The notes beneath the pieces are model-generated. The model saw nothing but the letters and a program-made list of their open reading frames with translations. It had not been told where the DNA came from and did not search any database. From contig JALTLI010000014.1 of the NCBI GenBank assembly GCA_027005635.1, forward strand, positions 1 to 8,212: 8,212 nt of DNA, in the 5' to 3' direction. The number at the start of each line of letters is the position of its first letter. The stretch's first letter is position 1. The DNA comes from Alphaproteobacteria bacterium (GTDB taxonomy: Bacteria; Pseudomonadota; Alphaproteobacteria; UBA2136; JALTLI01). Made by a program: the position numbers and the translations under genes. Positions 1-5,713 of the stretch are shown piece by piece.

Positions 1-1898
1 CTACAAATTTTTGGCAGTGGGTATGCAGATACAACTTAAGCTACCCCGGAGACGCCTTACGCGCAGCATTAATAAAAGCAAAAGTACCAGAAAAAGCATT
101 GTTAGAAGTTATTTTTTTGGCTGCTATCCCTCAAAAAAAACTTACATCTCAACAGCAAAAAGTTATAGATAGCCTTAAAAATGAGCAAGTTTTTAATACT
201 AAAACTGAATTAGCTAATATGGCAAATGTATCGGTTGGAGTAGTTAATGGTTTATTTAAACAAGGTATTATTGCAAAAAAACAAGTTGAAACAACTACAA
301 TAAAACCAGTAATAAATTTATTACCATTATCTGATAGCCAGCAAAGTGCAGCCGATACAATTATTAAAGCAAATAATGGTATATTTTTATTAGATGGCAC
401 AATGGGAAGTGGTAAAACAGAAGTTTATTTTGAAATAATTGCAGATGTTATAAAAAACAAACAGCAATCATTAGTGCTAGTTCCAGAAATTGCCCTAACC
501 CCACAATGGATAGATAGATTTAAACAAAGATTTGGTTTTAAGCCGATAATTTGGCATTCCTCTATTGGTGAAAAAGAACGAAGAAATGCTTGGTGGAGTG
601 TAATAAATGGTACTGCACCTGTAATCATTGGCGCGCGCTCAGCTTTGTTTTTACCGTTTAATAATCTTGGTTTAATTGTGGTAGATGAGGAACATGATTC
701 TTCCTATAAACAGGAAGATGTATTTAGGTACAATGGCAGAGATATGGCAATTGTTTGCGCAAATATTTGGAATTGTCCTGTGGTTTTATCTAGTGGAACA
801 CCTTCTCTTGAAACGTGGCATAATACTAAAATTGCTAAATATACTCATTTAAAAATTCCTGCAAGACACGTAAAAAAACCACCAACAATTGAAATGGTTG
901 ATATTAAACAAAGTGGTATTGATAAAGATAAATATTTAACCCCAAAACTAATTAATGAAATAACCAAGCGTTTGGCAAAAAATGAGCAAAGTTTGTTATT
1001 TTTAAATCGCCGAGGTGTTGCTCCTTTAATGTTATGTGGTGGTTGTGGAACGCGTATGGATTGCCCTTCTTGTGATGCGTCTCTTGTGGTTCATGGAGAG
1101 CGTTTAGTTTGTCATCATTGCGGATTTAAAGAACATATACCTGAAAATTGCCCTAAGTGTAATGAGGATAAACTTCGTACCTTTGGCCCTGGAACGCGTA
1201 AAATATTGCAAGAAGTAAGCATTCATTTTCCACTAGCAAAAATTGAAGTTGCTGATTCTGATTCCATAACTAATCATAAAAAAATGGGTGAGCTTTTAAA
1301 TAAAATGGATAAAAAAGAGGTGGATATTTTAATTGGTACTCAAATGATAACCAAGGGTCACCACTTTCCAGATTTAACCCTTGTTGGTATTATTGATGCC
1401 GATATGGGGCTTGCTCATGGTGATATGAAATCTGCTGAGAGGACATTTCAAATGCTAATGCAAGTGGCAGGTAGGGCAGGTAGAGCAGAAAAAGAAGGGC
1501 AAGTAATTTTACAAAGTTATCAACCAGATAACCCATTATACAAAGCAATTATAAACAGAAAACGTGATGAGTTTTTTGATCTTGAACTGAAAAATAGAAA
1601 AGATTGGGGAGATCCTCCGTTTGGCAGGCTGATAAGTTTAATTTTAAGTGGTAAAAATGAGCAAGAAGTTATCCAAGTAAGTAGAACCTTAATACAAAAC
1701 AAGCCAACTAAAGATGGTATGCAAATATTAGGGCCAGCACCAGCTCCATTAACTAAGCTCAGAGACAATTATCGCTATAGAATTTTAATAAAATCTGAAT
1801 TTAGTAGCCAAAAATATGTTCAAGAATGGCTAGCTAAAACCCCAGTTTCATCACGGGTGCGTATAGTTATTGATGTTGATCCTGTAAGTTTTTATTAA
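1..1898 (+). CDS. priA: Primosomal protein N' (replication-restart helicase PriA), 5'-truncated by the window edge
   Basis: PriA is a 3'-5' superfamily 2 DNA helicase that recognises stalled or collapsed forks and reloads the replisome. The reading frame is open from base 3 (TNFWQWVCRYNLSYPGDALR...), so the TTG at 99 is internal and not the start. 631 residues are visible; compared with about 730 in E. coli, roughly 100 N-terminal residues (the 3'-end-binding domain) lie outside. Visible motifs are Walker A GTMGSGKT at 396-419, the DEEH box at 684-695, eight cysteines for two zinc ions at 1035-1160 (spacing CxxC-x5-CxxC-x12-CxxC-x9-CxxC), and helicase motifs GTQMITKGHHFPD and QVAGRAGR. The C-terminus is IDVDPVSFY, as expected for the family. 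All catalytic motifs look intact. It is followed at once by a terminator and converges on the GGDEF gene. The family assignment is secure. Confidence 0.97.
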   Translation, partial: TNFWQWVCRYNLSYPGDALRAALIKAKVPEKALLEVIFLAAIPQKKLTSQQQKVIDSLKNEQVFNTKTELANMANVSVGVVNGLFKQGIIAKKQVETTTIKPVINLLPLSDSQQSAADTIIKANNGIFLLDGTMGSGKTEVYFEIIADVIKNKQQSLVLVPEIALTPQWIDRFKQRFGFKPIIWHSSIGEKERRNAWWSVINGTAPVIIGARSALFLPFNNLGLIVVDEEHDSSYKQEDVFRYNGRDMAIVCANIWNCPVVLSSGTPSLETWHNTKIAKYTHLKIPARHVKKPPTIEMVDIKQSGIDKDKYLTPKLINEITKRLAKNEQSLLFLNRRGVAPLMLCGGCGTRMDCPSCDASLVVHGERLVCHHCGFKEHIPENCPKCNEDKLRTFGPGTRKILQEVSIHFPLAKIEVADSDSITNHKKMGELLNKMDKKEVDILIGTQMITKGHHFPDLTLVGIIDADMGLAHGDMKSAERTFQMLMQVAGRAGRAEKEGQVILQSYQPDNPLYKAIINRKRDEFFDLELKNRKDWGDPPFGRLISLILSGKNEQEVIQVSRTLIQNKPTKDGMQILGPAPAPLTKLRDNYRYRILIKSEFSSQKYVQEWLAKTPVSSRVRIVIDVDPVSFY

Positions 1899-1923
1899 AA
1901 AAGGAGGCTTGCGCCTCCTTTTT
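1898..1923. terminator. Bidirectional rho-independent terminator between priA and the GGDEF gene
   Basis: The stem GGAGGC (1903-1908) / GCCTCC (1913-1918) has the 4-nt loop TTGC. It is flanked by an A-run (1897-1902) and a T-run (1919-1923) that extend the pairing. The U-tract exists on both strands. The hairpin starts at the priA stop codon and ends 7 bases before the last base of the GGDEF stop codon, so it most likely ends both convergent transcripts. Confidence 0.87.
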
Positions 1924-1930
1924 ATCCTCG

Positions 1931-2602
1931 TTAATTACAGCAAATATAGCTGTATGTAGATTTTTTTGCTTTGTACATTAACTTGTCGGCAAGTTGAATG
2001 CATTCTTCAAAGGTTTCATGGTCATACTTTTCCACCAAACCAATGGATGTTGATACTTCTAGCTCCTTTTCTTTGTAAACAAAGGATGATCTTGTTAGCT
2101 TATCTACTAATTTCTCCATTGTTTTATGGGCATCATCAAAATTTGTATTTGGCATAATGCACAAAAACTCGTCTCCATGTAAGCGGATAAGATAATCTGT
2201 ATCACGGATAAAACTGTTAACAGTTTTAGCAAAATGCGCTATCATTTTATCACCTACATGATGACCGTAAGTATCATTTATGGGTTTAAAGTTATTTAAA
2301 TCCATATATGCTAAACATACGGGAAATTTTTCCTTATCGTGTTTTGCCCGTTCTATCCTTGCATTTAAGCGGTTAGTCACAAGCTCTAAACCGTGGCTGT
2401 TACGCAAGCCTGTTAGCTTATCAATTGTTACAAGCTTTTCAAGTTTTTCTTCATTTGCTTTAAGCTTTTGCACTTTCTTATTGCATGCAATAAGCTTTCT
2501 TTGTATTTCATCAAGATATTGATGAGCTTCATCATGATCTTGAATATTAATTGCCAGTTTACAGTTGGCAACTAGTCTTTTAAGAATTTCTAATTCTTCC
2601 AT
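1931..2602 (-). CDS. GGDEF-domain protein with variant HGDEF signature, probable diguanylate cyclase or c-di-GMP-binding protein
   Basis: The protein has 223 residues and no signal peptide or membrane segment, so it should be cytoplasmic. Residues about 1-58 are charged and likely helical or coiled-coil. A GGDEF domain follows: DKLTGLRN (61-68), the metal/nucleotide segment DLNNFKPINDTYGHHVGD (101-118), the signature HGDEF (142-146, bases 2165-2179) and the terminal ADKLMYKAKK. The usual first Gly is His. The product-inhibition site RxxD is intact as RDTD (133-136), exactly five residues before the signature. GGDEF enzymes join two GTP into cyclic di-GMP; the metal-binding D101 and the D and E of the signature are kept, but whether the His variant is active cannot be told from sequence. 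No PAS, REC or other known sensor domain is visible. The start is supported by AAGGA (complement of 2611-2615), 8 bases before ATG. It is convergent with priA and divergent from tuf, with no operon partner in view. Confidence 0.93.
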   Translation of the reverse strand: MEELEILKRLVANCKLAINIQDHDEAHQYLDEIQRKLIACNKKVQKLKANEEKLEKLVTIDKLTGLRNSHGLELVTNRLNARIERAKHDKEKFPVCLAYMDLNNFKPINDTYGHHVGDKMIAHFAKTVNSFIRDTDYLIRLHGDEFLCIMPNTNFDDAHKTMEKLVDKLTRSSFVYKEKELEVSTSIGLVEKYDHETFEECIQLADKLMYKAKKSTYSYICCN

Positions 2603-2695
2603 TGGAAAAATCCTTAGCCTTTATATAGGCAGTAATAAAATTAGGCTTGATAGCTAATTTTGTGAAAAGAATAAGTCATTTAATCATTTAATTAC

Positions 2696-2724
2696 TATAT
2701 AACATTACTGTGTATACATTGCAA
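2696..2724 (-). promoter_or_regulatory. Candidate promoter for the GGDEF gene
   Basis: On the minus strand TTGCAA (2719-2724) is followed by a 17-base spacer and TATATA (2696-2701), each matching the sigma-70-type consensus at 4 of 6 positions. It would give a leader of roughly 85-90 bases before the ATG at 2602. In AT-rich DNA such matches are common, so this is only a candidate. Confidence 0.3.
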
Positions 2725-2794
2725 GGGGTAGTCTTATACAATAAAATAAAGTCACAAAAGCTATAAATATGTGTGGTTTAGAGCAATAAAAGCT

Positions 2795-2830
2795 AAAAAA
2801 AACTAAAAAAAGTAACTTTTTTGAAAAAAA
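2795..2830. promoter_or_regulatory. Phased A/T tracts upstream of tuf (likely curved DNA or UP-like element)
   Basis: Four homopolymer tracts lie close together: A8 (2795-2802), A7 (2805-2811), T6 (2817-2822) and A7 (2824-2830). Their centres are about 8-12 bases apart, close to one helical turn. Such tracts bend DNA and often precede strong promoters, which fits a highly expressed gene such as tuf. The rest of the 2603-3021 gap holds the two candidate promoters and the foldable element listed separately. I see no open reading frame of note or tRNA in it. Confidence 0.4.
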
Positions 2831-2858
2831 TGCACTTGTAATATTGTTTTTAGTTCCC

Positions 2859-2945
2859 ATTTAGGTTACAAGAACACTAGCTGAGACGAAAGGCTTAACA
2901 TGCTCGGCGATAGTTAGCGGTAAATGAATATATAAATAACCAAAT
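2859..2945 (+). promoter_or_regulatory. Candidate structured element upstream of tuf
   Basis: An outer stem pairs 2859-2868 with 2937-2945 (GGTTA with TAACC and ATTT with AAAT, one bulged A). It encloses a hairpin in which ACTAGCTGAG (2876-2885) pairs with CTCGGC (2903-2908) and TAGT (2911-2914), with one G-T wobble and a 2-base bulge. The GC-richer hairpin stands out from AT-rich surroundings. If transcription starts upstream near 2850 it would be part of a tuf leader RNA; if the promoter at 2945-2972 is used it is not transcribed with tuf and may be a DNA-level site. I recognise no known riboswitch or tRNA fold. Confidence 0.33.
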
Positions 2946-2972
2946 TGCCTAGCGAACATTTTGTTATATATT
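2945..2972 (+). promoter_or_regulatory. Candidate tuf promoter
   Basis: TTGCCT (2945-2950) is followed by a 16-base spacer and TATATT (2967-2972). It would start RNA about 42 bases before the tuf ATG, a sensible leader length. The -35 match is partial, and another TATAAA (2931-2936) lies just upstream, so the assignment is tentative. Confidence 0.35.
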
Positions 2973-3021
2973 ACAGTTACTTCAAATTAAAATTATGTTA
3001 ATTGATAAAAGGAAATTTAAA

Positions 3022-4212
3022 ATGTCAAAACAAACATTCGAGCGTAATAAGCCTCACTGTAATATTGGTACAGTTGGCCACGTTGACCATGGTAAAACAA
3101 CTTTAACAGCTGCTATTAGTAGCGTTCTTGCGAATAAAGGCTTGGCTGAAAAGCAAGATTTTGCATCTATTGATTCAGCTCCTGAAGAAAGAGATCGTGG
3201 TATTACAATTAATACAGCTCACGTTGAATATGAAACAGAAAATCGTCACTACGCACACGTAGATTGCCCAGGTCACGCTGACTACGTTAAAAATATGATT
3301 ACTGGTGCTGCTCAAATGGATGGTGCTATTTTAGTTGTGAACGCTGCTGATGGTCCTATGCCTCAAACACGTGAACATATCTTACTTGCTCGTCAAGTTG
3401 GTGTGCCTGCTTTAGTAGTATTCTTAAACAAATGCGATATGGTGGACGATGAAGAATTATTAGAACTAGTTGAAATGGAAATTCGTGAACTTTTAAGCTC
3501 ATACGATTTCCCAGGTGATGACATTCCAGTTATCCGTGGTTCTGCTTTAAAAGCACTTGAAGGTGATACTTCAGAAATTGGTGTTCCATCAATTGAAAAA
3601 CTTATGGAAGCAGTAGATTCATACATTCCACAAGTAGAACGTGATGTTGATAAACCATTCCTAATGCCAATTGAAGATGTATTCTCAATTTCTGGTCGTG
3701 GTACTGTTGTAACTGGTCGTATTGAATCTGGTGTTGTAAATGTTAACGATGAACTTGAAATCGTTGGTATTAAAGATACTGCGAAAACTACATGTACTGG
3801 TGTTGAAATGTTCCGTAAATTACTAGATCATGGTGAAGCTGGTGATAATGTTGGTGTGCTACTTCGTGGTACTAAACGTGAAGATGTTGATCGTGGTCAA
3901 GTTCTTGCTAAACCAGGTTCAATTACTCCACACACTGATTTTAAAGCTGAGTGTTATGTACTTTCAAAAGATGAAGGTGGTCGTCATACTCCATTCTTTA
4001 ACGGTTACCGTCCACAGTTCTACTTCAGAACAACAGACGTAACAGGTTCAATTGAACTTCCTGCAGGCGTTGAAATGGTTATGCCTGGTGATAACGTTGA
4101 AATGGACGTTAAACTAATTGCTCCTATCGCTATGGACCAAGGTTTACGCTTTGCTATCCGTGAAGGTGGACGTACAGTTGGTGCTGGTGTTGTAGCTTCA
4201 ATTGCTAAGTAA
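3022..4212 (+). CDS. tuf: Translation elongation factor Tu (EF-Tu)
   Basis: EF-Tu is the GTPase that delivers aminoacyl-tRNA to the ribosome. The start is placed at ATG 3022, giving 396 residues (MSKQTFERNKPHCNIGTVGH), because AAGGA (3009-3013) sits 8 bases upstream and the family starts with M-x-K-x-x-F-x-R-x-K-P-H. The in-frame ATG at 2995 would add nine atypical residues. G-domain motifs are GHVDHGKT (19-26), GITI with T62, DCPGH with catalytic His85 (81-85), NKCD (136-139) and SAL (174-176). Domains 2 and 3 follow, to the C-terminal REGGRTVGAGVVASIAK. Residue 236 is Ser in GRIESG where most bacterial EF-Tus have Arg (GRVERG). The gene stands alone between its own upstream region and terminator, not next to fusA, rpsG or tRNA genes, so it may be a second or relocated copy. 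Confidence 0.98.
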   Translation: MSKQTFERNKPHCNIGTVGHVDHGKTTLTAAISSVLANKGLAEKQDFASIDSAPEERDRGITINTAHVEYETENRHYAHVDCPGHADYVKNMITGAAQMDGAILVVNAADGPMPQTREHILLARQVGVPALVVFLNKCDMVDDEELLELVEMEIRELLSSYDFPGDDIPVIRGSALKALEGDTSEIGVPSIEKLMEAVDSYIPQVERDVDKPFLMPIEDVFSISGRGTVVTGRIESGVVNVNDELEIVGIKDTAKTTCTGVEMFRKLLDHGEAGDNVGVLLRGTKREDVDRGQVLAKPGSITPHTDFKAECYVLSKDEGGRHTPFFNGYRPQFYFRTTDVTGSIELPAGVEMVMPGDNVEMDVKLIAPIAMDQGLRFAIREGGRTVGAGVVASIAK

Positions 4213-4261
4213 GTGATATCTTACAAAAAAAGAGAGAGCTTTGCTCTCTCTTTTTTTGTTT
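4209..4261 (+). repeat. Direct repeat copy 1: tuf stop codon plus terminator
   Basis: This segment runs from the last base of the tuf Lys codon through the stop TAA, the GATATCTT motif and the terminator hairpin to GTTT. It matches 4498-4551 except for G/C at 4213, A/G at 4223 and one extra T in the second copy's T-run. Sequence similarity falls off sharply on the downstream side. Confidence 0.92.
4225..4257. terminator. Rho-independent terminator of tuf
   Basis: The stem GAGAGAGC (4232-4239) / GCTCTCTC (4243-4250) closes a TTT loop and is flanked by A7 (4225-4231) and T7 (4251-4257), giving up to 15 pairs. It lies 12 bases after the tuf stop. The A-run makes it able to work on the opposite strand as well. 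Confidence 0.93.
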
Positions 4262-4274
4262 AGATGAACTTATG

Positions 4275-4331
4275 CTGGAAGCTAGATTACCTCCAAAATA
4301 GAATATTTTGGTAAGGTAATCAGCTATTCAG
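4275..4331. repeat. Long imperfect inverted repeat (hairpin 1) between tuf and pheS
   Basis: The left arm is CTGGAAGCT-a-GATTACC-t-CCAAAATA (4275-4300). The right arm is TATTTTGG-taa-GGTAATC-AGCT-a-TTCAG (4304-4331). The loop is GAA (4301-4303). About 24 pairs form, with only single-base or short bulges and one wobble. No T-run follows, so it is not a normal terminator. It could be a palindromic repeat element, part of a structured RNA, or an RNase processing site. I do not recognise the family. Confidence 0.75.
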
Positions 4332-4334
4332 TAT

Positions 4335-4383
4335 CTCGTGCAAGTTGGCATAGTATATTGATTATAAAAATGAGCGACATTTT
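4335..4383 (+). repeat. Segment resembling the tuf upstream region (2903-2962)
   Basis: The same motifs occur in the same order in both places: CTCG (4335; 2903), AGTTRGC (4343-4349; 2912-2918), TATAAA (4363-4368; 2931-2936) and AGCGA(A)CATTTT (4373-4383; 2951-2962). The first two gaps differ by one base each; the last gap is 10 bases shorter here. The similarity is patchy and the DNA is AT-rich, so common origin is an inference. If real, it could be a decayed copy of the tuf upstream region. Confidence 0.4.
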
Positions 4384-4459
4384 ACTTTTGATTAACTTTC
4401 GCGGGACGCACGTACTAAGAAGTACGCTTACGTTTCCACGGTTTAAACAAAAGCAAAAT
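4379..4459. repeat. Very long imperfect inverted repeat (hairpin 2) between tuf and pheS
   Basis: The outer arms ATTTTaCTTTTGaTTAA (4379-4395) and TTAAaCAAAAGcAAAAT (4443-4459) pair with two mismatches. A middle GC-rich section pairs 4400-4408 with 4431-4440 (one mismatch, one bulge, one wobble). The apical stem CGTACT (4411-4416) / AGTACG (4421-4426) closes the tetraloop AAGA. In total about 31 pairs form. The GC-rich core contrasts with the flanks. Directly after it come three ATCTCAT repeats (4458-4464, 4463-4469, 4473-4479). It may be a mobile palindromic element or a small structured RNA ending at the second terminator. The family is unknown to me. Confidence 0.75.
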
Positions 4460-4497
4460 CTCATCTCATTTAATCTCATTATCTAACAACTTATTAT

Positions 4498-4551
4498 GTA
4501 ACTGATATCTTGCAAAAAAAGAGAGAGCTTTGCTCTCTCTTTTTTTTGTTT
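4498..4551 (+). repeat. Direct repeat copy 2: orphan 'stop plus terminator' segment
   Basis: This is the second copy of 4209-4261 with two substitutions and one extra T. It even contains the TAA (4499-4501) that corresponds to the tuf stop codon, yet no tuf coding sequence precedes it. The spacing between copies is 289 bases. Confidence 0.92.
4514..4547. terminator. Second rho-independent terminator upstream of pheS
   Basis: The hairpin is the same as the tuf terminator: A7 (4514-4520), GAGAGAGC (4521-4528), TTT, GCTCTCTC (4532-4539), T8 (4540-4547). It has no evident gene to terminate. It may back up the tuf terminator, insulate pheS from read-through, or end a small RNA made from 4335-4513. 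It could also act as an attenuator if pheS is transcribed from further upstream, though I see no competing anti-terminator or leader peptide. Confidence 0.88.
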
Positions 4552-4645
4552 TTACTAGTTGATTCTTGAAAAATTTGTAATAATAGTGTTTAACTATCAT
4601 GTAGCACTTAACAACTCTAGTTGGCTAATAAATAAAGTAAGCAAA

Positions 4646-5713
4646 ATGGATACTATGGAATTAAATAATATACAAAATAAGGCTATTGAAACAGTAGCAA
4701 ATTTAAATAATTTACAAGATTTAGAAGCTGCAAGAGTATCTTTGCTTGGTAAAAATGGGCAAATCACTCAACTTTTAAAACAGCTTGGTACACTTGCTCC
4801 GGAAGATAGAAAAACTTTTGGTCAACAAGTTAATAAAGTTAAGGTTGAAGTTACTTCTGCCTTAGAAAAACGTAAAAATAAACTAGAAATAGAAGAGTTA
4901 AATAAAAAACTTGCAAGTGAAGCTGTAGATATAACTTTACCTGCAACCCATAAAGTTATTGGTAAAATGCACCCTGTTTCTTATGTTATGGAAGAAGTTG
5001 CTAGCGTTTTAGGTAAGGTTGGTTTTAACCACGCCGTAGGAAAAGAAATTGAAACAGATTTTTATAACTTTACCGCTTTAAATATTCCAGATGATCATCC
5101 AGCACGCCAAGATCATGATACTTTTTATATAAAAACAAAAGATGATGAAGAACGTAAAGTTTTACGTACCCAAACTTCAAATGTGCAAATTCATACTATG
5201 GAAGATAATAAGCCACCACTACGAATTATGTCTATTGGAAGAGTGTATAGATGTGATAGTGATGTTACGCATACTCCGCAGTTTCATCAGGTTGAAGGTT
5301 TAGCATTAGATACAAATCTGCATTTTGGTCATTTAAAAGGTACTCTCCAAAAATTTATGACAGATTACTTTGAACGTGATGTAAAAATTCGTATGCGTCC
5401 ATCATACTTTCCATTTGTAGAACCAGGGACAGAAGTTGATATTGGTTGTTTATTTTGTAATGGTGAAGGCTGTAGAATTTGTTCTAATACCGGCTGGCTA
5501 GAAGTTTTAGGTGCAGGCATGGTACACAGAAATGTATTAAAAAACTGTGGTGTAGATAGTGAAAAATACCAAGGGTTTGCCTTTGGTGCAGGCATTGAGC
5601 GCTTAGCAATGCTTAAATATGGTATTAATGATTTAAGGCTTTTTTATGAAAGCCAAGAAGCATTTTTAAATCATTTTGGTAAAGTTCCTGCTAGTGTGAG
5701 TGCCAAATTATAA
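4646..5713 (+). CDS. pheS: Phenylalanine--tRNA ligase alpha subunit
   Basis: PheS is the catalytic subunit of the cytoplasmic alpha2beta2 enzyme that charges tRNA-Phe. With ATG 4646 it has 355 residues, the normal range; the open frame back to TTG 4559 adds 29 non-homologous residues. ATG 4655 (MELNN) is an alternative, and neither has a strong Shine-Dalgarno. Residues about 5-90 form the tRNA-binding coiled coil. The class II core follows, with motif 2 GRVYRCDSDVTHTPQFHQVEG (198-218) and motif 3 GAGIERLAM (314-322). A312 in GFAFG is the alanine known in E. coli PheS (A294) to shape the Phe pocket. Four cysteines in CxxCx4CxxC (C268, C271, C276, C279; bases 5447-5482) could bind zinc. The promoter is not clear: TTGAAA at 4566-4571 is a possible -35, with only poor -10 matches near 4589-4600. 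Its stop overlaps the next ATG. Confidence 0.97.
   Translation: MDTMELNNIQNKAIETVANLNNLQDLEAARVSLLGKNGQITQLLKQLGTLAPEDRKTFGQQVNKVKVEVTSALEKRKNKLEIEELNKKLASEAVDITLPATHKVIGKMHPVSYVMEEVASVLGKVGFNHAVGKEIETDFYNFTALNIPDDHPARQDHDTFYIKTKDDEERKVLRTQTSNVQIHTMEDNKPPLRIMSIGRVYRCDSDVTHTPQFHQVEGLALDTNLHFGHLKGTLQKFMTDYFERDVKIRMRPSYFPFVEPGTEVDIGCLFCNGEGCRICSNTGWLEVLGAGMVHRNVLKNCGVDSEKYQGFAFGAGIERLAMLKYGINDLRLFYESQEAFLNHFGKVPASVSAKL

Noticed and set aside
99..101. TTG at 99 as the start of PriA
   Set aside because: The frame is open and PriA-like back to the window edge, so the true start is outside the window.
1966..2522. Open frames on the + strand opposite the GGDEF gene
   Set aside because: They lie wholly inside the well-supported GGDEF coding region and encode low-complexity, unrecognisable proteins.
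2861..2945. A tRNA gene upstream of tuf
   Set aside because: No T-loop GGTTCRA motif, no 7-bp acceptor stem with suitable spacing and no anticodon arm can be drawn.
2995..3021. Upstream in-frame ATG as the tuf start
   Set aside because: It adds nine residues absent from EF-Tu, and the Shine-Dalgarno AAGGA at 3009-3013 is placed for ATG 3022.
4272..4301. Nine-codon open frame ATG 4272 to TAG 4301
   Set aside because: There is no convincing ribosome-binding site, it lies in the hairpin 1 arm, and it is expected by chance.
4566..4600. Promoter directly before pheS (TTGAAA at 4566)
   Set aside because: A usable -35 exists, but the best -10 match (TATCAT, 4595-4600) is 23 bases away and those at 17-18 bases are poor. 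Not firm enough to list as a feature.
4559..4645. TTG start giving a longer PheS, or a Phe-rich leader peptide for attenuation
   Set aside because: The 29 extra residues have no PheS similarity, hold only two Phe residues, and there is no in-frame stop to make a leader peptide. ATG 4646 gives the normal length.
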